NCBI GenBank assembly: GCA_015680685.1
Contig: MNCI01003856.1
Coordinates: 309,221-373,220 of the forward strand
DNA length: 64,000 bases
Direction of reading: 5' to 3'
Source: Gnetum montanum
Taxonomy: Eukaryota; Streptophyta; Gnetopsida; Gnetales; Gnetaceae
Positions 44,340 to 56,939 of this stretch are shown here, one piece after another (within the stretch, counting starts at the first letter, position 1; each line of letters starts with the position of its first letter). The notes beneath the pieces were generated by a model. It saw only the letters and a list, made by a program, of their open reading frames with translations. It did not search any database and was not told the origin of the DNA. The position numbers and the translations under genes are program-made.

Positions 44340-47183
44340 GGAGCTTGATGCAGTCTCTTCAAGTTCCTACTGGTGATGGCTCCTCCATTGGCTTTTTTCC
44401 CTTTGTCATCTCGCTTCTTGAATTAGTACCTGTTAAGAAACACTCTCAACTTTTCTTCTTCAATCCTAGAATCATGCACTATCCATGCTAATTCAACAAT
44501 ATTTGCAAGTTTTGGTACTTCCCAAGGACATGATAGTTGTGAGAACATTTTATTGGCTTTGATGTACCATGTTGCAAATTATGTTCTTTCTACTTTAAAG
44601 GCTTTGGTCATCTTTTGAAATTCTTGATAATCAATCATTCTTCTGACAAACTTTGCTCTAACATTTTGTTGGTCTTGACTACTTGAACTTCAAAGTTTGT
44701 GATATCTAGTTTTTGCTATGTATCTTTCTTATCTACAAACTTATTTTTATACATGAGATACATAGTAACCAACTGTTGCTCTAATTTTATTCTTAGTCTA
44801 CCTACTATCAACATGGCCAAGTTAGCATAAAGTAGATTTGCTAACCCCATGTATTCTATTAAATCTTCTATCTACAAGTCTTTATTCATCAAGTGTACTT
44901 GGTGGAAAAGGGTAAGACAATTCAAGATGGGTTGCCAATAAGGTGTTTGCTACATAATGGAACTTATCTTGGTTTTCGCCAACTAGATTTCTTCCTCATT
45001 AATTTTCTTATATATGCCCACTTGATCTCTAAAGTGTTCTCTGAGCCTTTCATGTTTCTTGGCCTCATTCTACCACATGCTAATTTCAATGGCTAATTTT
45101 TCACTGACTACACATACGTCTTCTATTGATAGGGTTCTATTCTTACAAAAAAATTGTCTCATATCTAGGTTAACTATGAAAAACTATTCTTTCAACCAAT
45201 GGATACTTTCCTTAGGTATATTTTTCTATTTTTCAATATGTATCAACCTTAAGTTTTCTACAAAAATTTTCTTATTCTCTTCTTCTAATGCAACAATAGC
45301 ATTGACATGAGCGTACGTATGAGCATTTGCTACTGTAGTGTTATACATAGCTTCTCCTTATCCATCTCCATTTGTTTTTACTTAATCATTAATTAATTAA
45401 TTAGATCATTTTTCAATTTTAACAACTAGTATGGTATGATGTGTTGTGCAAGATCTTGTCTTTTAGCTCGTAATGTGGCTAATTTTTCTTGGAGCCTTTG
45501 CACTTCACTTTTTGTTTGTTGTATCTTTATTTTTGCCATGACTAATTTTCTTTTAGTAGATATTAGTTCTAAATGTGCTACAGTAATATCACTAGAGATA
45601 TCAAAAAGATTCTATATAATATATCATATTTTTAGTAAGTTTTTCAATGTATTTTCATGTTCAATAGGGGACATGATTTCTTTTCTTAATATTCTAGCTA
45701 ATGTTTACACATCGTTAGCTTCAAAAATATTTGCTGGTGGCACAACAAGAATATTAAATGACTCCTTTATATAATTAGTTATTACCTATATTGCTCCTAC
45801 TACATCTTGATATTGCATCACCACTACAATAGCTTCTTCATTAGTTTCTAACATTGCCTAAAATGATGCAACTTTCCTAGAAATTTGTGGTACCCAATCA
45901 TCATCCTCTTCTACTTGCAAATAATTTTGAGCAATGGTAGGTCTTGTGGATACTTCAAGTTTGCTTGGATTATCCCAAACTCTTTCCATGCTTAAGACTT
46001 CTCTGCTACCCTTACTAATTTTTTGAATAATTTGCTATAAATCACTTATGGAAGACCTATAATTAGGTTGTTATGCTAGTGGAGCACTTGATCCTGCTTG
46101 TTCTATGGTTGGGGTTAACCCCCTAAGTCCTATTGTTTTTTTCCTATGGCTGGAATGTTTGCCTCTAGTGTTGACCTTGCTATAGCCTCAATGCCTACCA
46201 TTTTTTTGGAGAATATTCTAATCTTGCTGCAGCCTCAATGCTTGCCAATACTTGATCCTTCCTAGATAGCACTAGCTTGAAAATCTCTACATGTGAAGCA
46301 TTTTGGACTTTTCAAAGAACATCATTGGTGTAGCCCAAAATTCTTGCTTGCTTGAACAACTTTCTAATAAGATAAGAGAATGGAAGAGTGGGTTTCCCTA
46401 TCTTTTTCTCTTCAAACTTTCTTTGAATTTCTAGAAACAATAGATGGATGGGCTATATTTGCTTGAAATTTTGCTATTAAGATAGCATGTCCTTTGGTAG
46501 CATAGGTGGAAATTATATTAAGTCTTTTGGTGAAAAAAATATTATACATCCTAATTTTGAAGTAAATATTCTCTAGAGTGGATAATTCATTGTACTCTTT
46601 TTTGTGATTTCATATGTTTATTGCAACCATAAGTTTCCTACATTTGTGTTAGACTGTATGGAGATTTGAGCGATGTTGGCTCTAACATTTAGTATGCTGA
46701 GTATCCTGGGGATTGCTTCAATGAAATATGACATTATTACTTCCTCAATCTTTATAGTTGCATCATCTTGTTTATTCCACCAAAATTGATGGACTTCCCT
46801 CAAATATCATTCATCATTTCTTGAAATGCTGGGCAGAGTGGTGATGCTCAAAGTTGTTTACAAATCTTCATACCTATGAACTCCGGAAATGGCCCAAAGT
46901 AGAGTTCCACTATTATAGTGAACATGATAGATTTTCCTTGGATGGCATGTAGATACTTATTGAAGAGTGTGAGGCATTGTTCTTATTCTAAAGTTGGTGG
47001 TGTATTTACTTCTGCTTGCTTAGATTGCCCTGTTGCAAGAGTGGGTTGTTGGATTGAGTATGATTGTGCCTCTTGCTTCACATGAGGAGTTTGTTCTATG
47101 CCTCATCCTCTTTCTCTTCCTTTGGGCCTCTTCTCTCTTGGTTGTGATAGTCCTCTACCTTCAGATATTCTTTTGGGCGACAT
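44340..47183 (-). pseudogene. E3 ORF3
   Basis: ATG 47183-47181 directly follows an acceptor-like ATTACAG. The N-terminus MSPKRISEGRGLSQPREK parallels E1 ORF3. It continues with FNKYLHAIQGKSIMF and, near the end, the counterpart of the FAAWF block, followed by a Lys-rich C-terminus. Stops are frequent. About 600 bp longer than E1 ORF3, with a charged middle that may be coiled coil. Function unknown. Confidence 0.6.
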
Positions 47184-47540
47184 CTGTAATTACAAGAAAA
47201 TTTAGGATTACAATTAGTTTTATTTTTAATTTGGATTGCAAAGTTTAGTATATTCATCAATTTAAAAAAAACACTTTTTTAGAAAAACCCTAAACAATTT
47301 TCTAATCAATTGAAAATAATTTTAGCTTTACAACTCATCACTATCTTCAATTTTTTATTTTTAAAAAAATATTTGAATGGTCAATTAGAAAGAAACATTA
47401 AGTTTATTATCTTAAATTAGATCAAAATTTTATTATTTCTTATGATACTTCCCCTTAATCTATAATTAATGTGTTAGAAAAAATTTACATAGTTTGTAGG
47501 AACTCTGTCTGACACTCTCCCCCATGATTTATATGATTAC
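47184..47540 (-). promoter_or_regulatory. E3 candidate intron before ORF3
   Basis: 357 bp: donor GATGAA/GTAATC (47540-47539), acceptor ATTACAG against the ORF3 ATG. The sequence after the donor (ATCATATAAATCATGGGGG) aligns with the E1 and E2 donors. Confidence 0.5.
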
Positions 47541-47790
47541 TTCATCAGTGAAAGGAATCAAGAATGGATCAAATTAGATATGTAGTGAAGAAGATATAGA
47601 GCTTTAAAGATTCTCCGACAAAAAAAAACAACATGATCTACTCTTGCATGAAATGGTTGAAATGAAAAATTTTCTAATGCTCTATGCATATATATATATT
47701 TTTGTAAGAGTGATATTGTTGAAGGGACATCATTCATGCAATATTGCAAACCTTACGATATCATATCTATGATATCACCTTTGAAATTTT
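47541..47790 (-). promoter_or_regulatory. E3 internal LTR-like promoter
   Basis: GGTGATATCATAGATATG and a further GATATCG, the U3 motif type of E3's own LTR, followed downstream by a TATATATATA box (47698-47690) about 150 nt before the donor. Confidence 0.5.
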
Positions 47791-47850
47791 TACGAAATTA
47801 GATGCAAAATATTTGTGAAATGAGTAGTCTAGAAGGTGTTAAAATAATTC

Positions 47851-48812
47851 GAAGGGTTTTTGATCATAGATTATGCTTATTTTCACAACTTGAAAATTTG
47901 CAAAGGTTTAGTTATTTAATTTCATGCACATGATTAATTCTTTAATGCTATTAGATGCATTTCAATAAATTAGCTCTAATATTATTAGTTAAATCATAAG
48001 ATTACATTACTATTGTTGTTGTTGTTGCTAGTTTCCTAAATAAGTGAATGCAATATGCTTATTATGATGTTTTGTTAAAGTTTTGTATCCTTTATTTTAC
48101 TATTGTTGGACCTTAGTCATAGATCTACTTTATATTTTATGATTAAATGTTGAAATCCAATTACCCTAAGAAGTTTTTCTTTTATCAATTATCATTCATT
48201 TACAAGTGTTTGGCTGTGCATATTTATTTCGTTATGCACATTTATGCTTAATTATGAACATCTATTTATGCAATTTTTATTTTCGTTATGCACATGTGAT
48301 TATATAATACTCTATTAATGGAGCAATTTTGGACCCTGATCCTACCCAGACCATATCCCTTGTTACCTTTTTGTCATTAAAATAAGATTTGGAGTTCATT
48401 TTTAATTATATTTAAATATTTCATAAATTATGTTTCTTAAGGAAGTACATTAGGATGATGTCCTACCTAGAATATGACTTTACCAATGTGTTCAGGATGT
48501 CAAGAAATGTAGGTTTTTACCCTTGGTTTACTAGAATCGAACTTATGGTTTTCAAGATATGACATATTTTAATTTGTTAAAGCACCATAAAGGATTTAGC
48601 ATTTGAACTAGGTGATCATGATAAGTAATGCCTAAATAATATTTCAACATACAATTAGATAGAACACTTGATAAGGATCTTGTAGGTTGAAATGAAATCT
48701 GATTTGGAGTCCTAATATATGTTTTATGAGTGTTGGAGTGCAAGGGGATTAAGGGAAAGAGAAAAATGAAATATAAAAATAAAAATGGCAAAGAAAAATA
48801 TTTTTTAAAAAG
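47851..48812. other. AT-rich sequence, nothing recognised
   Basis: Between E3 and the solo LTR. It has TTG/TTA-rich low-complexity stretches (a GTT run near 48016) and no coding signal; the minus frame at 48552-48845 is low-complexity hydrophobic. Confidence 0.5.
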
Positions 48813-48817
48813 GAGGT

Positions 48818-49603
48818 TGATGAGCCGTGATATCGCATCCACCACGTGATATTGTGTCCTGCCTCATCTTTTATAAATAAGAGGTGGCTTCCCTTATTCA
48901 AGGGAGTTAGACTTAGACCCTTAGCTAAACTCTTGCAGTTTTACCATTCCAAAGTTAAAATAATTCTTGTGTGCCCACAGTAGGAGTCATAGAGTGAATG
49001 GATCTTTATTCGAGCAATTTGTACCTAAGCACACATTTGTGTACGACAATAAAGACGAACTTTATGATAAACCTTGCAGCATATAGATTAAGATAAATAG
49101 TAATTAATTATTTTTGAATGTTTAAATGCTTTCCTAGTTAATTAATATCTCTCTCAACTTTTGACTCTCCTAGTTAAGTACACTCAATATGACCGCTTCG
49201 AGCATGTGTGTAGCGGTTGGTAACTCAGTAACAATTAGGATTTGGTAATCCCAGCAGCGTTGCACTAGTTCAGGATGTGTGCAGCAAGTGGGAACGGATA
49301 CTGGTGTTAGGAACAATTAGAACTTAGTTAGTGAATAGTTAATGTAAGTTAGTCACTTAGTTCTCTTTACCTTCCACTATTAGCATAAGACATTAAAAAG
49401 ATAAAAGTTATAAAAATCATATACCTCAAGCTTACTTAACCATACAATAGTGACAATACAAGTAAGTTTGGGAAGACAGCGATTGATTAACCTTGAGTGT
49501 TTCATTAAGGTGCGTAAGCACTTAGTCCTTGGAGTTCGACTGGATTGCATGTGAAATGCTCGTATTCGTATGGTTGAGTGTAGGGGTACCTCACCACTCA
49601 TCA
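48818..49603 (+). repeat. Solo LTR (gypsy, E3-like promoter) with target duplication GAGGT
   Basis: 786 bp from TGATGAGCCGTG to CCACTCATCA. GAGGT occurs at 48813-48817 and again at 49604-49608, so both ends are original insertion boundaries. The U3 has GATATCGCA and GTGATATTG, then TATA box TTTTATAAATAAGAGG (about 48870-48885). Inverted relative at 29335-29953. Confidence 0.88.
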
Positions 49604-50992
49604 GAGGTTTAAAAGTCAAACAAAGAAAAAGGCATGTTTCATGCAAACACATATATGTTATAACATATATGCATATAATGCATATTACCTTTCTTTATTT
49701 TGCCACCTCCATTGCCTTTTCGCTACCTCCACTACCTATTTTTCTATCGCTTTTTCTTGACATTTGATTTTTTTGCTATTGTTTTGCAAAATCATGTCCT
49801 ATCACATTTTTTTAGAATGATATTTTATGCCCTTTCTTCTTTATTTTGAAACTTATTTGAGCTCAGTTTCTACCATTCTTTCCCTTATAAATAGGTTGTG
49901 GCCTTAGTTACATTGCATCGTAGTTTGAAGAAGGGTTTCAAGTGTGTTAGGCTAAGTAAAGCAAATACCAATTGAAAACATTAGGCAGGAAAGGAAGACA
50001 CAGGAAAATTCTGTGAGCTTTTCCAACACAAGTAAGTAAGTTTATTTTACTTTCCTTTCCCAAGGATGCCCCATATTGTTATGAATTCTATATTCCTCCT
50101 TTATGCTTTCTATTTTTCTATTATTCTTCTATGATTTTAATTATTATTCTGGGATTGTCGAATTTTCGTAATTTTTGATATTTTTTTAAAAAATAATATT
50201 TTATTCTTGTCCATTCAATTTTTTTGTCTTTTGACGATTTTCTAGAATTGTAAATATTATATGCAACGTTTCCTTGGATATTTTATGAATATTTGGGATT
50301 TGCTCATGAGATAAACATGATTTTGTAAGAATTTGTGGAATTTAAGCTTTTATGGATTTTTGGCCAATTTGAATACCTTTTGGATTTTCGAAATAAAATA
50401 ATAATATTTGTTTGACCAAATTTGCTTAGTTGGTAGTGGGAGATGTAAATATTTTAGGCCCTCATCTACATGCAGTAGTCAAGTGTTCTCTAGTGGGACC
50501 CATCCCATGGGAACAAGGGTTGTTGGATGGATTTTCTACCCTGGATTTTGATTTGTAACTTCATGTGAGGTTATGGATTTAGTTGAGATCATGGCATTGA
50601 GCAATTGAATTTAGTGGTCCATAGTGAAGCATATTCAAGATCTATCCTTTGAATGATACATGTGCCTCAGTTGTTGAGGATATTAGTAGTGAGGCTATTG
50701 CTAAGACCCGACCATGAGTAACTTGTTTGGGGTCATGAGGATAATTCGATGATAGTAGTGAGGTTATTATAAGATCTGTTAGTACATTCCTTTGACAGTG
50801 AGGCTACCCAAGACTTAGCCTTTGGACATGCCTAAATAAAATATGCATTTTTTTTATTTTTGGATTTCTTTGGATATTTGGATTTTCTTTGAATTTTTTT
50901 TTGGAAAATTTGTGACATTTCTATACTAGAAAGTATTTTTCAATATTTTATTAGAAACCTCTATCTAGCCTATAACCTAAGACTTATCAAAG
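49604..50992. other. Flank of the solo LTR; possible promoter and splice donor, no ORF
   Basis: 49604-49738 is shared with 29204-29334. TTATAAATAGG at 49885-49895 is a good plant TATA box, and CAA/GTAAGTAAG at 50032 is a good donor 146 nt downstream. No open frame follows. 50400-50990 has several GTAGTGAGG-type phrases; nothing was recognised. Confidence 0.4.
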
Positions 50993-51881
50993 TGTCATGT
51001 TTATGGGGCCCCATTTATGTGGTGTTGCCTTGTTAATGGGGCTATGTTGATGTAGCGTTTGCTACATTAATGGGGCCTCATTGATGCAACCCTAGAGCAA
51101 AAACTCTAAAGAAGAGCTCCCAGCCATGTTTTTGAGCACTCAAGTCATAGTAGTAGCAGAGCTCTTACAGTTTTTCCATTCAAAATCTAGAATATTTTTC
51201 TCAAGTGCCTACAGCAAGAGTCATTGAGTGTACGAATCTTTATTCGAACATTGTTGTACCTGAGCATGACAATGTTTACGGTAATAAAGATGAGCTTCTT
51301 GATAAACCTTGCAGCATTTTGGATAGTTTACATATTTATTCATGCATTTAGTGCTTTTACTTATTTTTTAAATGTTTTCTAGTAATTAAGCTAATTAAGC
51401 AAGATAAGCTAGATAGATTAAATACATAAGTACAATTGCTTCGAGCGTAACATGTATTCGCTTGGTAATCCCAGTAGTGTTATTGCTTGGTGCACCTAGT
51501 AGTGTAGCACTTGGTAACGCACCAATGGATTCATGGGTTTAGGATGTGTACGGAAAGTGCACTAGATGCTTATGTTAAGGCTAGCTATAGACCAATTAGT
51601 TAGTTAAATTAAATTAGTCATTAAATTACTTCATATTTTTCTTTAAGCATTAAAATCATAAAACATAAAACAATAAAAATCATATGCCTCAATTACACTT
51701 AATCATACCTTTGTACTTCACAAGTGTAATTGTGAAGACAATGAATGACCTTAGGGTAAAGTTTACTTGCTGGAACACTAGTGCACTAGAAACTAGAGAG
51801 TCCATGAAATTTGATTGGATCGTGCATGAGTGCTCTATGAGTTGTATGGTTGGGCGTAAGGGTACCTTTTACTACTCATCA
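50993..51881 (+). repeat. E2 5' LTR
   Basis: Ends TACTACTCATCA at 51881. The start at TGTCATG (50993) is inferred from length (about 889 bp, like E1). The U3 has three GGGGCC-type motifs (51005, 51040, 51075). It includes the conserved AATAAAGATGAGCTTC block. Confidence 0.75.
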
Positions 51882-51900
51882 TTTGTGCTATTGCTAGAGA
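51882..51900 (+). promoter_or_regulatory. E2 primer-binding site
   Basis: TTTGTGCTATTGCTAGAGA, aligned with the E1 site and a decayed tRNA-Asp type site. Confidence 0.65.
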
Positions 51901-52079
51901 CTCTGTTTGTTGAACATGTGCTATCTAGGTTTAGTGAATATTATTAATATTTTTGGACGAAACCCAACGTCAATGCCATTCCCAAATAACATAAGAGCAC
52001 ATTAATATTTTATTATTTGCAAAACATTTTCTTCTCGTAGGTGAAATGATACAAAACCATTGGTCCCCCAAGAGTCCAA

Positions 52080-54350
52080 ATTTATATATACTCATCCAGA
52101 TGAGTATGTGCTGGACACCTTCATCCTACATCAAGATGAGCAACTAAGATGATGTGATATGGAGGGCAACATTGTAATGCCTCCTAATCGATTTGTGCCC
52201 AAGATGTTGCTTCAAATTCTTAAGAAGCTAGGTATTCATGATCTTCAAGAAGAATATGTTGTGCAAGACTATAACTACTGGGACTAATGTCCCACTAAAA
52301 CACAATGTAGGTGAGATTGACATTAGGAGAGGCATCATGAGGATGCTAAGGGGAAACGGTTCACTAATCCCTTGTTCCTACTGAACTAAGATGACAATGA
52401 GAACCCCACCTCTAAGGGCTCTCAACATGAAGATTCTCTACCCTTTGTTACTGGAGATGAGGGTGTGACCTTGAATCTATAGTCTACAATCCATAATTGA
52501 GATTAGGGGAAAAATGACAGTCAAAACAAGGGATCAAACAAACATCAAAATGATAGGAAGCTTGATGAACATGGCCGTGATAGCCATAGGAGAATTAGTA
52601 GATTTCATGGTGGAGGCAGCCCTCCTCCCTCTTCCCCCTCTTCATATGCATCTGCTTCTTCTTTCTCTTCTAATTCTAAAAGATGCCATAGAAGGAACAA
52701 CCATGATGGAGGTGAGCATCGAGGCAATAATACTAATTGCCATGCCCACAATAATCAAAGGGGTAACTAAGGACATCATTGGTGACAACAAAATCATGAT
52801 GATGATGAGCCTCTATTGGTGACTTAAAGCATGCTTAAGATTGTAGAGGTAGTCAAGATTCCAACTAGGCATGTGAAAGATAGTCAGATTAAGCACTTAG
52901 ACATGAACAATATTTCAAGAATTGAGGGGGGATATAACTCTGAATCGCAGACACATCTACAGGCTTTCTTGATGCATGTGTCTTGCAGAACATTGAAAAT
53001 GATTTGCAGAAATTCAAACTCTTCCTCAAGACACTCATCAAAGAAGATGAAAGTTGGTACCAGTCTTTAGAGTTGGTATCTATTTAGAAATGGAGTACCA
53101 TGTTGGAACTATTCAATGATAAATATTAGATGTACTCCAAAGGGTCCAACCTAAGAAGGCAAATTCAAGGCTGGAAGCAAGGAACACATGAACCCTTGGA
53201 TGCTATCATGGGTAGATACTATTCTCTTTTACATTGATGCCTTAGCCATGGTTATTCTCAGAAGGAACAACTCTACCACATCATAGATGAACTCAAAGCA
53301 GAAACCAAAAGAACTCTTGGCGTTCATGCCTAAGGAAGATTGTCTAAACTAAGAGCTCATTTGATACAAAGGCTGATATAATAGGTTGCAAAAGAAGAAG
53401 GTGAGTTGCAAAAAAGGGAAAGTGCAGAAGAATATAATAGGCACCATTCCATAAAAAAAAAAGAGGTTTGATTTTGTGATGAGGAGGAGTCACCATTTGA
53501 TGAAGTGGTGAATAGGAAAACCTTGCCCATCCAAAAATTTGTTTATGATATTTTAGCAAAGGTTGACAAATTATGGAACTCTTTGGCTGAAAAATTCCAA
53601 ATTGCTACGAAGATTGTTGAAGAATCCAAAGAGCAAAATAGTGATCATAATTGTAGGAGGCAGAAAGAAGCTAAATGTGCCTACTAGAGAGGTAAGGGAA
53701 AAGCTGCTATAGTAGAAGAAGTTATGGAGATAGACTCTGATGATGATGTTGGTTGTAACATATGTTAATATGAATATCCTTAGGGATGTTGCCCTATGGC
53801 ATCACACTTAAAAGAGTTTGGGATGTGCTTGTTGAATCCTTGACTAGCACAGAGGCAAGCACCTAAACGATTGCCTTATCCACAAGGAAATCCAAGGAAG
53901 TTCCACCAACAACAATAGGCTTACTATGCAAGTGGAGCTCCACCACAACCACATGAAGAATATCAATAGTGACACAACCATAATCATGGGGAATGCCACC
54001 ACCAAAACAATAGTACCGTTAGAGACAACCAGATCCATATGGGTACTATGTTCAACAACCCATTTTTCCAAGAAGTTTTGCAAGTCACACCTCATTTCAA
54101 CTTCATTATTATCCTTTAGAGTACCATCAAACTCATTCACCATCTACTTGAGGGAAACACCCATACCCATGCCACCCTTTGCATCTATTTGCATACATCC
54201 CTCCACCCTCAACCTAGTTACCTCTTGTTCCATCCATGCTGTGGGAGATTCCTTTACTATCACAACAACAAAATGCTACGAGGGCTGTACATTCACAATC
54301 AGCTTTCTAGCTGGGTGGTTCAGATAATCGATCTAGAAAACAACCATTTT
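52080..54350 (+). pseudogene. E2 gag
   Basis: The leading part has stops. 52831-53070 gives IPTRHVKDSQIKHLDMNNIS and SESQTHLQAF, the gag core also found in E1, before a frameshift. 53505-53687 gives NRKTLPIQKFVYDILAKVDK. A Pro-rich tail follows. Confidence 0.8.
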
Positions 54351-54559
54351 TGCAACCCAAAAGTCCTCCCAAACCCTCACAACCTAATGTGGCTAGTTGC
54401 CCTATATCTCCAACACCCTCATCCTCTACATCAAATATATTTGAGTGCCCTTCAAATCAAATGTTGCCTCATATCCACACTGTGATGTTAACTCATGTTG
54501 TTTCCAATTGGGTCAAGGTTGGTAATCTTTCCACAAAAAGATCTAACTTGGGAAGTCAA

Positions 54560-55260
54560 CTCATTTACATATAGATCATTAGACATGAGCCATGCAAGGC
54601 CCTTCTTGATTCTAGTCCCAGTGTCACTCTCATCTCCCATGACATGTACAAGGCCTGGAACCTACCACCTCTCAAGAAGAGCAACATTCGTTTATAATTG
54701 GTAGATTAGTCAATCATTGTTTCTTTGGGACTAGTGGAGGACATTGTGACCATAGTTTGTGGGTGGTCCTATCCTACTAATTTTTTGACGATCAAGGTAG
54801 AAAATTATAAAGGTGACTTTCCCCTCATTATGGGAAGGGCATGGTTAAGCATAGTTGATGTGTGAATGGGCATAAGGGACCTCTCCTTGAGAATCTCCAA
54901 GAAAAATGAATTTGGAAGGTTGGAGAAGAAGCATGTTCCATGCATCGCATACAACGATAACAAGTGCAATTGCATATAGAAAATCTAGTCCATTAAAAGT
55001 ACATTCATTAAAGCATGCAATCAGTGTGTAAATGAAATAGATATCCAAAGGTGCCTGTATGTAGCATTCACAAAATAGGAGGGCACCCAGTGGTTGACAA
55101 CTGACTTTGACAATAACACACTATGCATGGAACCTACTAAGAGCTTGACATGTGCCTATGTTGAAGTTATGGATGAACTTAAGCAAGTTCATCACCAAAT
55201 CTTTGATGATGAAGATGATGATACTTGTTTGGGAGAGTTGGAAATCCCTAATAATTTCAA
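54560..55260 (+). pseudogene. E2 aspartic protease
   Basis: CKALLDSSPSVTLISHDMYK: the active-site DSG has become DSS. It keeps an IMGRAWLSIVDV block that E1 lacks, then QRCLYVAFTK and EPTKSLTCAYVE. Confidence 0.75.
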
Positions 55261-55439
55261 GTAGGACCCTTAGATTTAAAAACCTTACTGGCCAGCATGG
55301 ACTATGCATTTTTAAATAATGGTAAGCTTGTTATAATTAATGCAAATCTTTCTCTTGAACAAAAAGGTAAGCTATTGTAGGTCATTAATAAATGGCCAAC
55401 AACCTTTGCTTGGTCATATTCCAAGTTGACAAAAATTGA

Positions 55440-56160
55440 TCCAAGGATATGCTAGCATCTCATCTAGACTGATTTGGCCATGAAGCCAAGAAGGTAGCTG
55501 TAGAGGAAGTTGATGCAAATTATTAAAGAGGAAATAGAACAACTCCTCAAGGTGGGTCTCATCTATCCCATCACAAATAGTAAGCGGGTTAGCCCACTTG
55601 TAATTATGCCAAAAGAGTTGGCAAGTGATAGGTCTTCATTGACTTCAAGCTATTGAACATCACAACATTTAAAGATCATTTTCCATTGTCATTTGTGGAC
55701 CAAGTGTTGGACACTATCTCTGGGCATTTCTATTATAGCTTCTTGGACAGTTATAGTGGCTATAACCAAATCCAAATTGCACTAGATGATTAGGCCAAGA
55801 AAATATTCATGAGTCCTTGGGGGACTTTTGCATATTGTAACAACCATGCAATGCCCTTGCAACATTTTAATGCATGGTCCTTAGTATTTTTCAATAGTAA
55901 ATTGGTAGTAGGGTAGAAGTATTTATGGATGGCTTCTCTACCTATGGGGCTACATTTGAGTAAGCCCTAGATCGCCTTGAGTAGATATTGAAAAGATGTG
56001 TTGAAACAAACCTCAAGCTCAATTGGTAGAAAAGACATTTAATGGTCCAGGAAGGCATAGTATTAGGGCACAAAATTACTCAGGTAGGGATTGAGATAGA
56101 CTCAGAAAAGATAAGGGTCATCTAATGAATTACATGTTAACCAGAGATAGTTAAAGATGT
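55440..56160 (+). pseudogene. E2 reverse transcriptase
   Basis: Blocks PLSFVDQVLDTISGHFYYSF and GYNQIQIALDD, then VFMDGFSTYGATFE at 55919-55960, where the catalytic FMDD reads FMDG (Gly codon 55931-55933). The PFGLCNAPATF region is deleted or frameshifted. Dead. Confidence 0.88.
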
Positions 56161-56770
56161 CCAATCATTTATTGGACACACTAGCTACTATTGACGATTT
56201 ATAGAGAATTTCTCTAAGATTGCAAAGCCATTGGTCAAGCTTACAAAGAAAGATGCTCCATTCATTTGAATGAAGGAATGTGAACATGAATTCCAATAAT
56301 TAAAAGACAAGCTTGTAGAGACTCCAATTCTACAAGTACTAGACTGGTCCAAACCATTTCCCATAATGATAGATGCATCTAATTATGCTTTAGGAGCAAT
56401 GCTTATGTAGTTGGATGATAAGAAATGTCCATATTTCATCTATTGCTCGAGTTGAAGCATTGTGGGTGCACAATTGAATTACACCACAACTAAGAAAGAA
56501 TTAATGGCAGTGGTATATGCTCTCGAAAAGTTTAGGCACTATGTGCTTGGTTACAAAGTATTTGTGAACACAGATCATATTGCCATTTGCTTCTTAATGA
56601 ATAAGACAACAGTGACCCCTCTTATCATACGAAGGCTCGTGATCTTGTAGGAATTCAATGTCACAATGGTGGATCAGAAAGGGACAAAGAATGTGGTCAT
56701 TGACCACCTCTCTTGGTTAAGATGGGATAATAAAGAGGAGGAGAGTCCACTCTCTGATTAATTTCTAGAT
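56160..56770 (+). pseudogene. E2 RNase H
   Basis: MIDASNYALGAMLM (first Asp), then 56462-56650 with NYTTTKKELMAVVYALEKFR, HYVLGYKVFVNTDHIAICFL, and a VIDHLSWLRW linker. Stops separate the blocks. Confidence 0.85.
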
Positions 56771-56939
56771 GAACTCCTCTTTATAGGAGCAATAAATGAT
56801 CAAGTACTCACAAAAAAAAATTGATATGTTGGCATCCTCATTTACCTGCTCGCTCAGAAAATGCCACAAGATCTGGACTTAAAAAAGAAATAATAGTGTC
56901 TTCATCAGGCAAAGTACTTCATGGAAATCAATAGACACC

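Larger units (their letters stand above)
43247..47850 (-). mobile_element. E3: 3' fragment of a related Ty3/gypsy element
   Basis: Minus strand: internal promoter (about 47790-47690), candidate intron, ORF3 (47183 to about 44340), polypurine-like TAGGAGTAA, then the 3' LTR (44106-43247). No gag or pol was seen, so the 5' part is lost; the left limit of homology near 47850 is approximate. It inserted into the same LINE as E1, about 690 bp further along. Confidence 0.8.

Noticed and set aside
43247-48817. E3 and the solo LTR as the two ends of one element
   Set aside because: The LTRs are in opposite orientation and diverged, and the 48.8-kb LTR has its own GAGGT duplication on both sides.
52514-52822. 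102-codon hydrophobic plus ORF
   Set aside because: Off-frame reading of the E2 gag linker; E1 shows the real frame is rich in Asp, His, Asn and Ser.
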